From: Diplodia intermedia
Lineage: Eukaryota > Ascomycota > Dothideomycetes > Botryosphaeriales > Botryosphaeriaceae
Length of the DNA stretch: 64,000 nt
NCBI GenBank assembly: GCA_021495925.1
Contig: JAKEKT010000010.1
Span: 62,001 to 126,000 of the forward strand
Direction of reading: 5' to 3'
Each line of letters opens with the position of its first letter. Position 1 is the first letter of the stretch. The position numbers and the translations under genes were made by a program. Shown here piece after piece: positions 23,353-33,883 of this stretch. The notes below the pieces were generated by a model. It made no database searches and was not told the origin of the DNA. It saw nothing but the letters and a program-made list of their open reading frames with translations.

Positions 23353-25168
23353 TCAGTCCTCCCCGTCTGCGTGATCGTCGCACGGAGAGCTCTGGTACTG
23401 CTTGAAGCATCCTCTTGCATGGGTGGGGTACACGGTGGTATAAGCACCAAAGTCGCTTCTCTTGGCCGTGTTGGTCGGCGGCGCGATCAAGTGTATGCCG
23501 GAGAGGGCGTTGTGCGAGCGGTGCGGGGGGCCGTCGGTATGGTGGTGTGGGAGGAAGGGCCGCTCAGTGGTGGTCGTGCTGGCGGGCTTGCTGGTGGTCG
23601 TGCTAGTGGGCTTAGTGGTAGACGTGCTGGTGGGCTTGCTGGTGGACGTGCTGGAGGACGTGCTGGTGGACGTGCTAGTGGTGCTGGTCGTCGTACTGCT
23701 CGGGTAGCGCAGGCATTCGTTAATGTCCGTTTCGTCCGGGCATTCCTCATAATCGTTCCCATCCCAGCTGTCCGGGGGATCGAAGCAAGTCATGTCTTCC
23801 TGGCTGTCTTCGGTGCAGTGGGGGCCATCCGGGTCGTCCGGGTTGTTCAAGTCGTCTGGGCTGCTCACCCTTTCCGGGCTGTTCAAGTCATCCGGGCCAT
23901 TGCCGTCGTTCAAGCCGCTGATGACGTCCAGGTACGAGGCTGCATTGCTGTTAGTTTTTCCAGTGTCATAGGGTGGGGCTTGTGGAGAACATGCATTGCG
24001 CAAACATCCTGTAGCTGCCACTATTCCTCAAAGCGCGAACAGTGCCGAGTAACTTCGCTGCCTTGAAATCTTGGACGTTTTCGTCGGTGACAGGCTTGTA
24101 GACAACATCAAATTTGGTGTGCTCGGAGAGCAAGTAGCCACCGAAGTCCATGCCGTTGTCCGTATCGCTGGCTATGCTGAGATTGAAAGCAGGCGGGCAC
24201 AAGGCGATGATCTTGTCTTCGGAGCTCATCATGTCATCAGTATAGCTCAGCATGGTGTTATCCATTTGGCACTGCTCCTGCGGGTCGCCGCAGCTGATCA
24301 AGACAGAAGGATACCACAAGGCCGTGCACTCCTTGGATGTTGCGTTGAGGCGGTCGGAGACTTGAGTCTTGTCGGCTTCCTTGTCGGAGTCGAAGTATGT
24401 CTTGAATTCCGTAAGACTATGCGGCATGCCTTGTCAGTAAATTCGCTGGCTTAGTATGGTGGGTACGCCTACTTACTCGGTGGCCATCGTAAGAGTTCGA
24501 TTAACGGCAATATCAGCGTACAAGCCGCACGTCAGCAGAGCCTTTTTGATCTTTTTCTTCTGGTCATCCTTGCAGTCGTCCTGGATCTTGGACCGCGGGA
24601 GCGCAGTGGGGATTGTAGAAAGAGCCCAATCAGGAATCCCACTAGTGCTTGCAGGAGGAAGCGGGTTGAGCGACGGTGATTGAGTGTGTTGCTGCCTCTT
24701 GACAACTGTAGCCTTGGGCTGGGAGACTGTTATTGCGATTTGGTTGCTCTTGTACGGTATGAATTCGGCCGACTTGGCCTCCCAGACAGTTCCGACGGCT
24801 TCGGCAGTAAAGTTGCCGGCGGAGGTGAGGTCGTACATGGCCATGGCGTCAAAGGTGACGGTGAGGGCTTGTCCAGCGTGAAGCGCGGTGACGTCAGTGG
24901 TGGCGGTGATTGGCTTGGGGTCGACATTCATGCCACGGAAGGCAAGAGCAGTGCCTTCACCAGAGTATACGGTGACCTTTTTGACGGGACGTTTGTCAAA
25001 GAAGCTGCCGCGGGTGACGAGAGTGAGGTCGGATTCGCCGACGTTCTGGATATCGAGCTGCATGGCCGTATTTCCAGTCGAAGTGAGCGTGACATTGAGA
25101 GGGTAGTCGAGTGACGTGCAGGACGCCACGGTCAAGAGTGCCAGCAGGCACAGCTGGAAGAACCTCAT
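23353..25168 (-). CDS. Secreted deuterolysin (M35)-family protein lacking the zinc motif, with Ser/Thr-rich tail
   Basis: Three exons: 25168-24477, 24416-23991 and 23947-23353, giving 570 residues. Residues 1-18 are a signal peptide. Residues ~20-158 match the deuterolysin propeptide (LNVTLTSTGN, FIPYKSNQI) and end in a Kex2-type Lys-Arg at 157-158. Residues ~185-385 match the mature M35 domain (LTEFKTYFDSD, SDRLNATSKEC, LGTVRALRNSGSYRMFAQC). The active-site HExxH is replaced by Ser-Glu-His-Thr-Lys at 328-332, so two zinc ligands are missing and proteolysis is not expected. After the domain come an acidic Asp/Pro/Asn stretch with six Cys, a Ser/Thr/Lys/Pro low-complexity segment (~445-500, probably O-glycosylated), and a second Lys-Arg at 535-536 releasing a possible 34-residue peptide with two Cys. 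The second intron uses the donor GTTCTC and a CTAAC branch/acceptor. Ordinary deuterolysins end soon after the M35 domain. Confidence 0.85.
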
Positions 25169-28100
25169 GGTGGGTGGCGGCGATTAGAACGAGAGTCCGC
25201 GGCAAGTAAAAGAGCGTGGGTTTGGAGAAGGAAAGAGCTGGTGTGGAGGAGTCCGCGCTTTTTATGACTGTTTCCGGGCTTTCATTTCGCCGATGTGTTA
25301 GGGAAAGGATATGGCTATAGGTGTGAAGTTGGGTGGTTGAAGACTCATCACGTGTCTGCATCAGCTCTGGTCACTTCAGCCGCCAACGCCGGACAGAAGA
25401 GTCGCTAAGCTGTTATTCTACATTACGCAGCATTGCCAACTCAACAAGCCTTCCGGGTCGAGCGATGACATCTCCACTGTCTCCTTCGTCCACTCGTGTA
25501 GCAGACTTGCGCCAACCAGTTCCACCCCCAAGGCCGAAGACGAAGCCCCCATCCTTGGTCTCAGGGGCTGAAGATTTGGTTCACGGGTATATTTGACGCG
25601 CGAGGGGCGAAACTAGCAGCTGCGCTACCTTGATGTTTTGGTAAATCCGCGGTGTCCAGCCGGTAAGCGCGATGTCTTGAGATACTCGACGTGGAGAAGT
25701 CGCTGACCCGAGGTGGGCGTGTCCCGACCCAAAGCTTAAAGGATGCTTCTTTGCTCTCGTACGCGAGAGGACGCTGCATCTTTCTCGTCAAGGAAAGTTC
25801 GAGTATGACGAGCCTCTATGGGCTTTCATATCCCTCCCTCTCGGATTCTTTTTGGAGTCTCAGGGCCGACGACTGAGTCTAACTACATCAAAACAATTGC
25901 GGGACTTTTGTAAGCGGGAATTGTAGGTACAGCACCTAAACGAAGGTTCATACCAACGAAATCAGAGGACGAAGCCAAAGCGAAGGTAACCGTTTTTCTC
26001 CAAGCCGTAGAGCGATAAGAAGTGTAATCCACAGGATTAATAGCGATACGGAGCTTGTGTATACTGTTGAATAGACGTCAAGGATTGAGTATTGAGCGGC
26101 ATGTCTGATGTCGATCCCTCGGGTACAGAAATAGGCACAACGATCTCCAGAAGGCGGCGTAAATCAGCCAGCGGTGTCCGAAGTTCATCAAGCAAGAAGA
26201 TCAAGGCTATCTCGGGAATTTACCGGCATGGCGGTGGGTCTTCACGCACGTACGCAAATAGACAGAAAAAGAAAAGAAAAAGAAAAACACACAATGGCCG
26301 GGAAGCCCTATATTCGCCGACCTCTGGTAATATGCTGATGTTGTTGTGAGAGAATATAACTTTGCTCTGAGGGCTTTGTTGCCTGTGACTAGGTAACAGT
26401 ATCTCGGCCATCCATGCCCAGCGCTTGGAGCCTTTCGCTTACGCAAAGCTCGGCAGCGGTGTGCCTGAAGAGGGGAAACGAGGAACCTCTATGGATTCTA
26501 CCTTGACAATGCTTGCAACTTGATGTCAGGACGGCATCATGACGCAATTGCATGGCTGGAATGGCACGCCGAAATGCTCTTTGTGTGTCGGGCTCGCCTC
26601 CCGTGTGTCCTGCTGCGAGAGTAGTGCGGTTTCCTGCATGCATAGTGGTTCCACGGTGTACAGCTTCCTTCGAAATTGAAGAACCCCAAGGCGTACTCCT
26701 GTACGTCACGGTCGGACAGTACACCGCCAGACGTCTTGCGGACTTCATCTCGAGACTGAGCTGTGCGCTCGTCATCGCTCCTGGATCGAAGCGAGGAGGC
26801 TGGAAGAACGAGGATGGTGCGGGGGCGTTTCAAACGGGCATACGTCGCTGGATGACGCCGCTTCTCGATCCGATAGATGAAGATGCATGCGGATTTCGAA
26901 GGAAGCGGCGGATGGATCGACCGATTGTCTCGACGGCTTGCTGGACTCCTCTGCTTGCTTCTCAGCAGCTTGGCCATGACGTCTCGGTGCTGAGGAAGCG
27001 GGCGCTGGAGGAATTCGCCGAAAGAGGGCATGAATCGTGTTGATAAGCCGGGTGGGGATGTTTGACGCAGCATTCGTCATTACGGCCGGCCTGGCATTGC
27101 CGCTCTGCAAGGTAGGTCGCATCGAGCGAGGTTGAGGGTTTCACCGACAGGACCCTCTGGCCAGAATGGTGGCGACTATACGGTGCGCCTGCCCAACACG
27201 CAAAAGAAGGGTCCGTCCGAAACCATGGCGGCGCAGCAGCTATCGCAAGGGAATCTCGGCCGCGGGCTGTGGTCTGGAAGAGTGCGTTGTACAGCCTGCC
27301 TGCGCCGCACGCGCAAAGGAGCAGTGATCTTCCCCGTCCCCTTTTGCTTTTCCCGATGCGCGCCGTGCTGCACGCCGATCTTCCGCGATGGATGCGCATC
27401 TAGGCGCGTCGGTGCAGAGGGCTTGTCTCTGGCCCGTCGTCGCCATGTGGCCGTGGGCGGACGGCGTCGACCATGGCGCTTCCAGCCGCACTTCCGAACC
27501 ATCAGAGACAGGCGGCGCAACGGGCTGCTGCAAGCCGTCGCGTGGCATCAATATCCTCGGAACCGCTACCGAAGTGCCATGGCGCGGAGAAGCCGTCTGG
27601 GGTAGCAGCGGGAGACGGTTGCCGCCAAAGACGGCCGCAGGCACGCAGGCACGCAGGGCCAGGATTCTCGTTTCCGCCTCGGGCGGCGAGGTTTCTGGGG
27701 ATCGTGGGCGGCAAGCATGGCGGATACGAGAGACAGGCTGACTGCGACAGGCTAGGTTGCCTGCCGAAGGTCGGCGCGTTCGGCAGCCGGGACTTGTGTT
27801 GGGGAGCGCCGAGCCGGTATCGCCATCCCAACGACAGGCAGTACGCACGAAACTACAAAAGCCGAGCGTCGCAGCAGACTCGGGCAGCCGATGGCGCGAT
27901 GCTGCCGTTCCGGGCGAGCAGTGAGGGCGCGACGGGCGTGACTTGGATGTGTCAGAGCGAGCATTATGAGGGCGCTGGGTGGAGTGGCGGTTGGCTTGAG
28001 AATCGAACAATTCTCACACCACCAGCACGTGCCGCGGCGGCGGCGGGCGGTGCCGCCTGGACGCGCCTCTGCTGCAGCCGGCCGGGGAGCGCGGGCGGGC

Positions 28101-28509
28101 GGGCGCCGAGGGCGATCGCGAGAGGCACGGCTGATGCCAGCGCTGACTTGTGCGCGCTAGAAAACGGTCCGCCGGGCGGCCGTACCCAGGCAGTGGGCCA
28201 AGGCCGCAGGGCTGCGCTGCGTTTCGCTTCGCTCCGCGCAGAGCAGAGTGGCCTGATCAGCACGCCAGTCCGTTGCGCTGCGCGCGTGGGCTTGGCTCGC
28301 CGCGGCCGCGTCCATCGCGCCCGCTGGCCAGCGTCTGTGTATTCGGCGGGATAAATAACAACCAAGACGCGCCATGGTCGTGACCTCATCTTATCACCAC
28401 ACCTCGCCAGCACTGCAACCCCAGCCTGCGCTCACTGAACAACGCACGACATCAGCGCACATCAACCCACCTCGCCCCTGCGACAACCCCTATCTGCCCT
28501 CTGCTGAGG
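25169..28509. other. Long region without a supported gene (3.3 kb)
   Basis: Upstream of the deuterolysin-like gene on one side and of the bHLH gene on the other. Composition changes from near-average (25.2-26.4 kb) to very GC-rich (27.9-28.35 kb). The open frames found (for example a 293-codon one at 27473-28354) show no domain, no splice logic and Arg/Ala/Gly-biased composition, so I treat them as chance. A poly-purine run sits near 26,262-26,290. It could contain long regulatory sequence or non-coding RNA, but nothing demonstrable. Confidence 0.5.
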
Positions 28510-29564
28510 ATGACCTGTGATTGGCTGGAAGCCATGTCTCTGAGTGCGCTCTGCCGCCGCCCGGAACTAGCCTAGCAATAGGGCTGACCACTGCCTCAGC
28601 ATCCTTTGATCAACCTGCTGGAAACAGCTACAGCTTCGACGACTGGATCAACTCCGATTGCCTGGACTACCCCACCAGCACCGTCGAACTGCCAGGCGGT
28701 CCGTCGTCGACATCGTCCGTCACCACGCCACCCCTGCTGGCCCGCAATCATGCCATCGTCACGCCAGACTACAGCGATAGCGCCCGCCGCCCGCTGTCAA
28801 AAGAGCCGCATCAGACCTCTCAAGTCCAGCCGTGGCAGACCAACCTCGCCGCCAATCCCTTCGCCTCCCCTCCCACCCTCCCCGCCATCCAGGACGACTT
28901 CCCATTCAACGACCAGCCCTCGCTGAACGCCGGCGACAGCCAGTACCAACCCAACGCCTTCAACTTTGACATGGCCGTGTCGCCCACGCCTTCTCTGTCT
29001 GGCCCCGAATCTCCCTTCTCCCACCACGAAATGGACACCACCACAGCTGCCTCATCCCCGCGCCGATCCTCGCTCAAGCGCTCGGCACCCTCCTCTCCCG
29101 TCATGGACGCCATCCCCCCTGCTTCCAAGCGCATGCTCCGGAACCGGCCGCACGGCCTCCAGGGCCAGAAGCAGATCGACGCCTCCACTTCGCCTTCAGC
29201 CTCATCCCGTATCAGCAAGACCCGCCAGCCCCACAACCAGGTCGAGAAGAAGTACCGCGAGGGCCTCAACAACGAGCTCGAGCGCCTCCGCCGTGCCGTC
29301 CGCACCCTCCCCCAGCCACGTCCTCGCTCCTGCTCCACCTCTGAGGAGGACGAGGACTCCTACGGCGGCTACAGTGCCGCCGTCCCCAAGCCCAGCAAGG
29401 CTGCCGTGCTCGCTGGTGCCGTCGAGTACATCAAGTACCTCGAGGCCGAGCACGAGAGGCTTGCCAACGAGAACGAGCAGCTGAGGGAGCTCGAGGGCCT
29501 GCGAAGGCGACGAGAGGAAGGCTGGGCCTGGACCAGGCGGGGCAACATGGGCTTCGTGAACTGA
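28510..29564 (+). CDS. Basic helix-loop-helix (SREBP-like) transcription factor
   Basis: 323 residues from two exons: a seven-base coding exon 28510-28516 (ATG ACC T) and 28600-29564. The long frame has no ATG near its beginning, whereas splicing at GTGATT with acceptor CTCAG at 28599, preceded by a GCTGAC branch sequence, gives a start MTSSFDQPAGNSYSFDDW. Residues ~1-200 are Ser/Pro-rich, as in activation domains, with SPxP-type phospho-sites and a basic KRSAPSSP segment. The bHLH lies at ~210-285: HNQVEKKYREGLNNELERLRR is the basic region and helix 1, with the Tyr typical of SREBP-class proteins, and KAAVLAGAVEYIKYLE is helix 2. The loop is enlarged by a ~30-residue Ser/Glu/Asp insertion. 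A leucine-zipper-like extension follows. It is nuclear and expected to bind E-box/SRE DNA. No membrane segments are present, unlike true SREBP. Confidence 0.85.
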
Positions 29565-31261
29565 AGAGGCGAAGTGGAAGGAAGAAGCGGAAACTGTAAA
29601 GAAAACTCATGACTAAGAGATGGACACGAAACACAGCGGCATCTCTGGCGTTCACAGGCGTTTGTGCCAATTGCAACCGGAAAAGCTGGATACCCGGAAA
29701 GACTAGCTAGATTTTCACCATTACGATAATAACACCGGCGTTCTGCGAGCTGGATTAGGATTAGAGCGTACTCGCTCTACACGAAATGTACAGAACTCCA
29801 CTTTCTCATTCAATCTGAGCTCCCAACTTTCGAAGTGACATTGTGGCGTGAGGGACGCATGACCGAGATCCGAGCGCGCCAAACCCGACCCTTGCCAGCA
29901 CAAGATGATGCGCATTAGCGCCAGATTAGCCTATTGGTCTTTGTCCATCACTACTTCCCTATACTGGACGATCCTAACAGCCCTTTGGTGGAGAGCCGTC
30001 GTACGCAGCTGTGATGAGAAGCCTGAGTTACAAGATAAGATCGAGTGGTCAGATAACTTCAGCCCATCATGCCACAGCGTCAGGCCATGTCTCATCAACC
30101 CTACCCACCCAAGCCTGGTCAGGTCAAGATTCTTCATGTACCACGTCTGCAGCAGCGACACCCCTTGATGCGACCTCGTCTCAACATTCGTCGGCACTTG
30201 CCTGACATGAAGCTACCCGTCACGCCATGCCTCCAGGACGCCGTCGAGCCACAACTTTGACTCACTACTTCGTCTTCACAGGTGGTTCCACGCCGTGCAG
30301 GCCCGCAAAGCGTATCTTTGCTCGGCCCACCATCAACCGGTCAGAAAGCCGGAGGTCGTACGTGCTCTGCAGTAGTTCGTTTGTTTTCCTCTTCTGACCG
30401 GCGCGGCGAAATCCGTCGGGCCAGCCACTGCGATCGAGAACTCTCAGCGGAGCCTGAACACACCTCGTCGTAGAATCGGCAGCGCGCAATGCGGCCCATC
30501 GGTAGAGGCCGCAAACAGCCCCTGAGCAGAATCTGTGCCGCCACAGGTAGCAGAACAACCCTCCGCGACCTTGCTACCCACGACGCTTGAAGCGACTGCA
30601 GCCAGCAGCCAAAGACAAGCCGCCGCTCGTTTGCCTCTATGTTTCAGGCATCAAAGTCAACCGCCAGTCGCTAACCATACGCAATCAGTTGGGCGGCGGC
30701 CAGCGACTGCAGAAGTTGCTCATCGGAGCCCGCCGGACCCGCTTCAACATGGTCTGCAACAGACCATCGGAACAATACTGGGTCTTTGATCCTCCTCAGT
30801 CTGGGCGCGTCTTTGTTGTCGTGGAAAGGAGGCCTGATGGAGACTATTATGCCACCGAAAAGCACGAGCATGCAGCTAGAAGAGTTCCTTAGCATCCCGT
30901 GGCCCGAGTCCGGCGTGCGAGATCGGTCACATCCGCCGGTACCGCCGAGAAGGAGCGCAATACATGGCCGGTGCGAAGCAGGAGCGAGTGCGAACAAATA
31001 TCAAAGAGCAAAGACAGGGCTTGAGATGTACAGCTGGAGCGTTGTTGGAAATGTGAGAGATGGCGACTCGAGGTGCAGCTTGTACTGCTGCTGGAACCGA
31101 CCTGTAGCTGGCCCCGGGGGGCGTCTGCCTGCCGTCGCCCAGGTGGTTGCGTGTCTGCTCTAGGATGTCCAGAGCACTGCATTGCATGTCATCTGCAGGG
31201 CGTGTTCACACACGAGCCGAGAAGAGGTTGCTTTGTTTGGTGTGATGTAGAAGGAGGGAAG

Positions 31262-31277
31262 ACGCGTTGTGACGCGT
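31262..31277. promoter_or_regulatory. Two MluI cell-cycle boxes (ACGCGT) upstream of UVE1
   Basis: ACGCGT occurs at 31262-31267 and 31272-31277, exactly 10 bases apart, within a direct repeat GACGCGTTG. It lies 225-240 bases upstream of the UVE1 start. In yeasts ACGCGT is bound by the Mbp1/Swi6 complex that drives G1/S replication and repair genes. A role here is inferred. Confidence 0.5.
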
Positions 31278-31285
31278 TGACGTCA
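31278..31285. promoter_or_regulatory. CRE palindrome (TGACGTCA) upstream of UVE1
   Basis: Perfect 8-base CRE directly abutting the second MluI box, 217 bases upstream of the UVE1 start. CREs are bound by Atf1/CREB-type bZIP stress factors. Function inferred from position. Confidence 0.5.
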
Positions 31286-31501
31286 TTCCGAGATTGGCGA
31301 GGGCCCCGATCTGGGAGATCTGTCGCCGCCGCTGATCCCGCTGTTCGCATCATAGACTCAAGCACCATCTCGCTCATTTTTCAGCTCTAGCATGTAGCCT
31401 TCCATCATGGCCTTGGCGCGAGCCTGCCGTGACGCCTGCGGCTGCAGCTTCGTTGTCTTTATTCCAGCTGACCCCCGTTCCGTTCCCTCCCTCAATCTCG
31501 A

Positions 31502-33883
31502 ATGCCATACCTACTCCCATCTCCCGCCGTAGTCTCGCGCTCATTCGCCTGCCGCGCCCTGGTTTCCCGTGGTCTGCGCCTGTCGCCCTCGCCACCCGCA
31601 CATCTCTCCACAATGCCGAAACGAAGCCGCGCCGCTGCTGCAGTCCCGGCCTCAGAGGACATGGCGCCTCCGCCCAAGAGAACCCCAGTCCCCCTGCCTC
31701 CCACGAATGGCCCCAAGCGAAGGTCCTCAGCACGGAGCGCAACAAATGCAAGCACCAATCCCGACGTTAACGCCGAGGTCATTGATGGCCCCAATGCCTT
31801 ACGAGCATCGCCCGACAGTACTGTTGACAGAAAGATTGCGCCGCCACTGGAACAAGCTGAGTCTGATTCGGCTTTGTCCAATGTTCCGGCCCCCAAGCCC
31901 GGTCCCAAAAAACGAGGAAGAGGAAAGAAAGACGCCAAAGATGTGGTTTCAACAGAGAAGCCAGCTGAGACGCCAAAGAAGGATTCAACCAACGCTAAAG
32001 ATGCAAGCGAAGAAGTTCTGATGTTCGATCCGGAAGCCGAGGATGAAGACTTTTTGGATGAAGAAGAGATCAAAAAAGCCGTCTCCAGGCCGCCGCCTGT
32101 GAACAGCGACTACCTTCCACTACCATGGAAGGGCCGTTTGGGTTACGTGAGTAAGGGTGGCTCGATGGTGAGACTGGAGTCTAACTGAATGCTAGGCCTG
32201 CTTGAACACCTACCTTCGCAACGCCACACCACCCGTGTTTAGCTCCAGAACATGCCGTATCGCATCCATACTGGACCATCAACATCCACTGAAGGATCCC
32301 AGTCAACCTGAGCACGCGACCAAGAACCGGCCCGACAAGGACCAGCCAGCAGACGTCCAGCGCGGGCGAGAGTTTGTAGAGAGTCTTGGACTGGCCAATG
32401 CTCGCGATATAATCAAAATGGTGCGCTGGAACGACAAGTATGGAATCAAATTCATGCGGTTGAGCAGCGAGATGTTTCCGTTTGCCAGTCATGCAGAGTA
32501 CGGATACAAGCTAGCCCCTTTCGCATCCGAGACTCTTGCAGAGGCAGGAAAAGTCGTAGCAGAGCTTGGGCATAGGGTTACCACGCATCCCGGACAGGTA
32601 ATCAACTGCCCCTTTCTGACGTCCATACTGTCCATCTGATTACTCTTCAGTTCACACAACTGGGTTCCCCTCGCCAGTCAGTCATCGAAAATGCGATCAG
32701 GGACCTCGAGTACCATGATGAGTTGCTCAGCTTGCTCAAGTTGCCACCACAACAAGACCGCGACGCGGTCATGATTTTACACATGGGCGGCACCTTTGGC
32801 GATAAGGCTGCAACTCTCGACCGCTTCCGTGAGAACTACGCCAAGCTTACCCCTTCCATAAAGAACCGCCTCGTCCTCGAAAATGACGACGTCAGCTGGA
32901 CCGTTCACGATCTGCTCCCAGTCTGCCAAGAGCTCAACATACCCATGGTTCTCGACTTCCACCACCACAACATCCTCTTCGATGCCGAAAAGGTTCGAGA
33001 GGGCACCCTCGACATTATCAAGCTGTACCCCGAAATCAAGGCCACATGGACCCGCAAGGGCATCACGCAGAAAATGCACTACTCCGAGCCCACCCCAGCA
33101 GCCGTCACCCCGACGCAGCGTCGCAAGCACAATCCCCGCCCGTTCACGCTGCCGCCGTGCGCAGACGACATGGACCTCATGATCGAAGCCAAAGACAAGG
33201 AGCAGGCCGTCTTCGAGCTGATGCGCAACTTCAAGCTGCCGGGCTGGGACTTGATCAACGACGTTATCCCTCACGTTCGCCGTGACGAGAACAAGCCCGC
33301 GCGCCCGCCCGCGAAAAAGAAGGCTACACCAAAGAAGAAGAACAAGAAAGCGGCGGATGTTGACGATGCCGTAGAAGCGGCTGCTGAGGAGTTGGAAGAG
33401 GCGGCGCCGCCGCCTGTTGTGCCGGAAGAGGAGCTTGGCATGGGCGGTCCGGATCGCCGCGTCTACTGGCCGCCTGGTATGGAGGAGTGGCTGCGGCCGG
33501 TGAAGAGGGTGGTGAAGAAGAAGGAGGATGGTGAAAAGGCGACGACGCCGGCCAAGACGAAGAAGAAGGCCGCTAGTGCCGATGCCGCCGCTTCTACTGC
33601 TGCTGCTGGCGGCGAGGAGATGCAGGATGAAGCTGCCGGGAGCGCCTCGAAGAAGGCGGCCGCGCCGAAGAAGGCTGCTTCCAAGAGAGGAGCAGCGAAA
33701 GCGGTGAAGAGCGTGCCCACGCCGTCGACGTCTGAAGGCGAGGATGAGCCGGCGGACATGCCGGAATTGGATGATGACGAGGGAGAAGCTGTGAAGGGCA
33801 AGGGTGGTGCGAGACGGGGCGCGCGGAGTAGTGCTAGGGCGGGAAGGGTCAAGGTGAACTATAACGAAGAGATGTCTGAATAG
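31502..33883 (+). CDS. uve1: UV-damage endonuclease UVE1/UvdE
   Basis: Three exons: 31502-32146, 32196-32597 and 32651-33883, all in phase 0, giving 759 residues. It nicks DNA immediately 5' of UV photoproducts and starts an excision-repair path independent of classical NER. The UvdE TIM-barrel spans ~205-500: GRLGYACLNTYLR, FMRLSSEMFPFASH, HRVTTHPGQFTQLG, MILHMGGTFGDK, RLVLENDD, PMVLDFHHHN and KGITQKMHYSEP carry the His/Glu/Asp metal ligands typical of the family. N- and C-terminal extensions (~200 and ~230 residues) are Lys/Ala/acidic low-complexity and may bind DNA. Two in-frame starts exist. From 31502 the first ~37 residues are Arg-bearing and free of acidic residues, as in a mitochondrial presequence. 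From 31613 the protein begins MPKRSRAAAA, nuclear-like. Confidence 0.95.

Larger units (their letters stand above)
29565..31501. other. Intergenic region, bHLH 3' end to UVE1 promoter
   Basis: 1.9 kb. The left part is the bHLH 3' region; I could not support any gene in the middle (short frames only). The right end holds the UVE1 promoter with MluI boxes and a CRE, listed separately. Confidence 0.5.

Noticed and set aside
23077..24066. 329-codon plus-strand frame with Gly/Arg/Ala repeats
   Set aside because: Antisense of the deuterolysin tail minisatellite; no homology.
27473..28354. 293-codon plus-strand frame
   Set aside because: Lies in very GC-rich promoter-like DNA; composition follows GC content and no motif is present.
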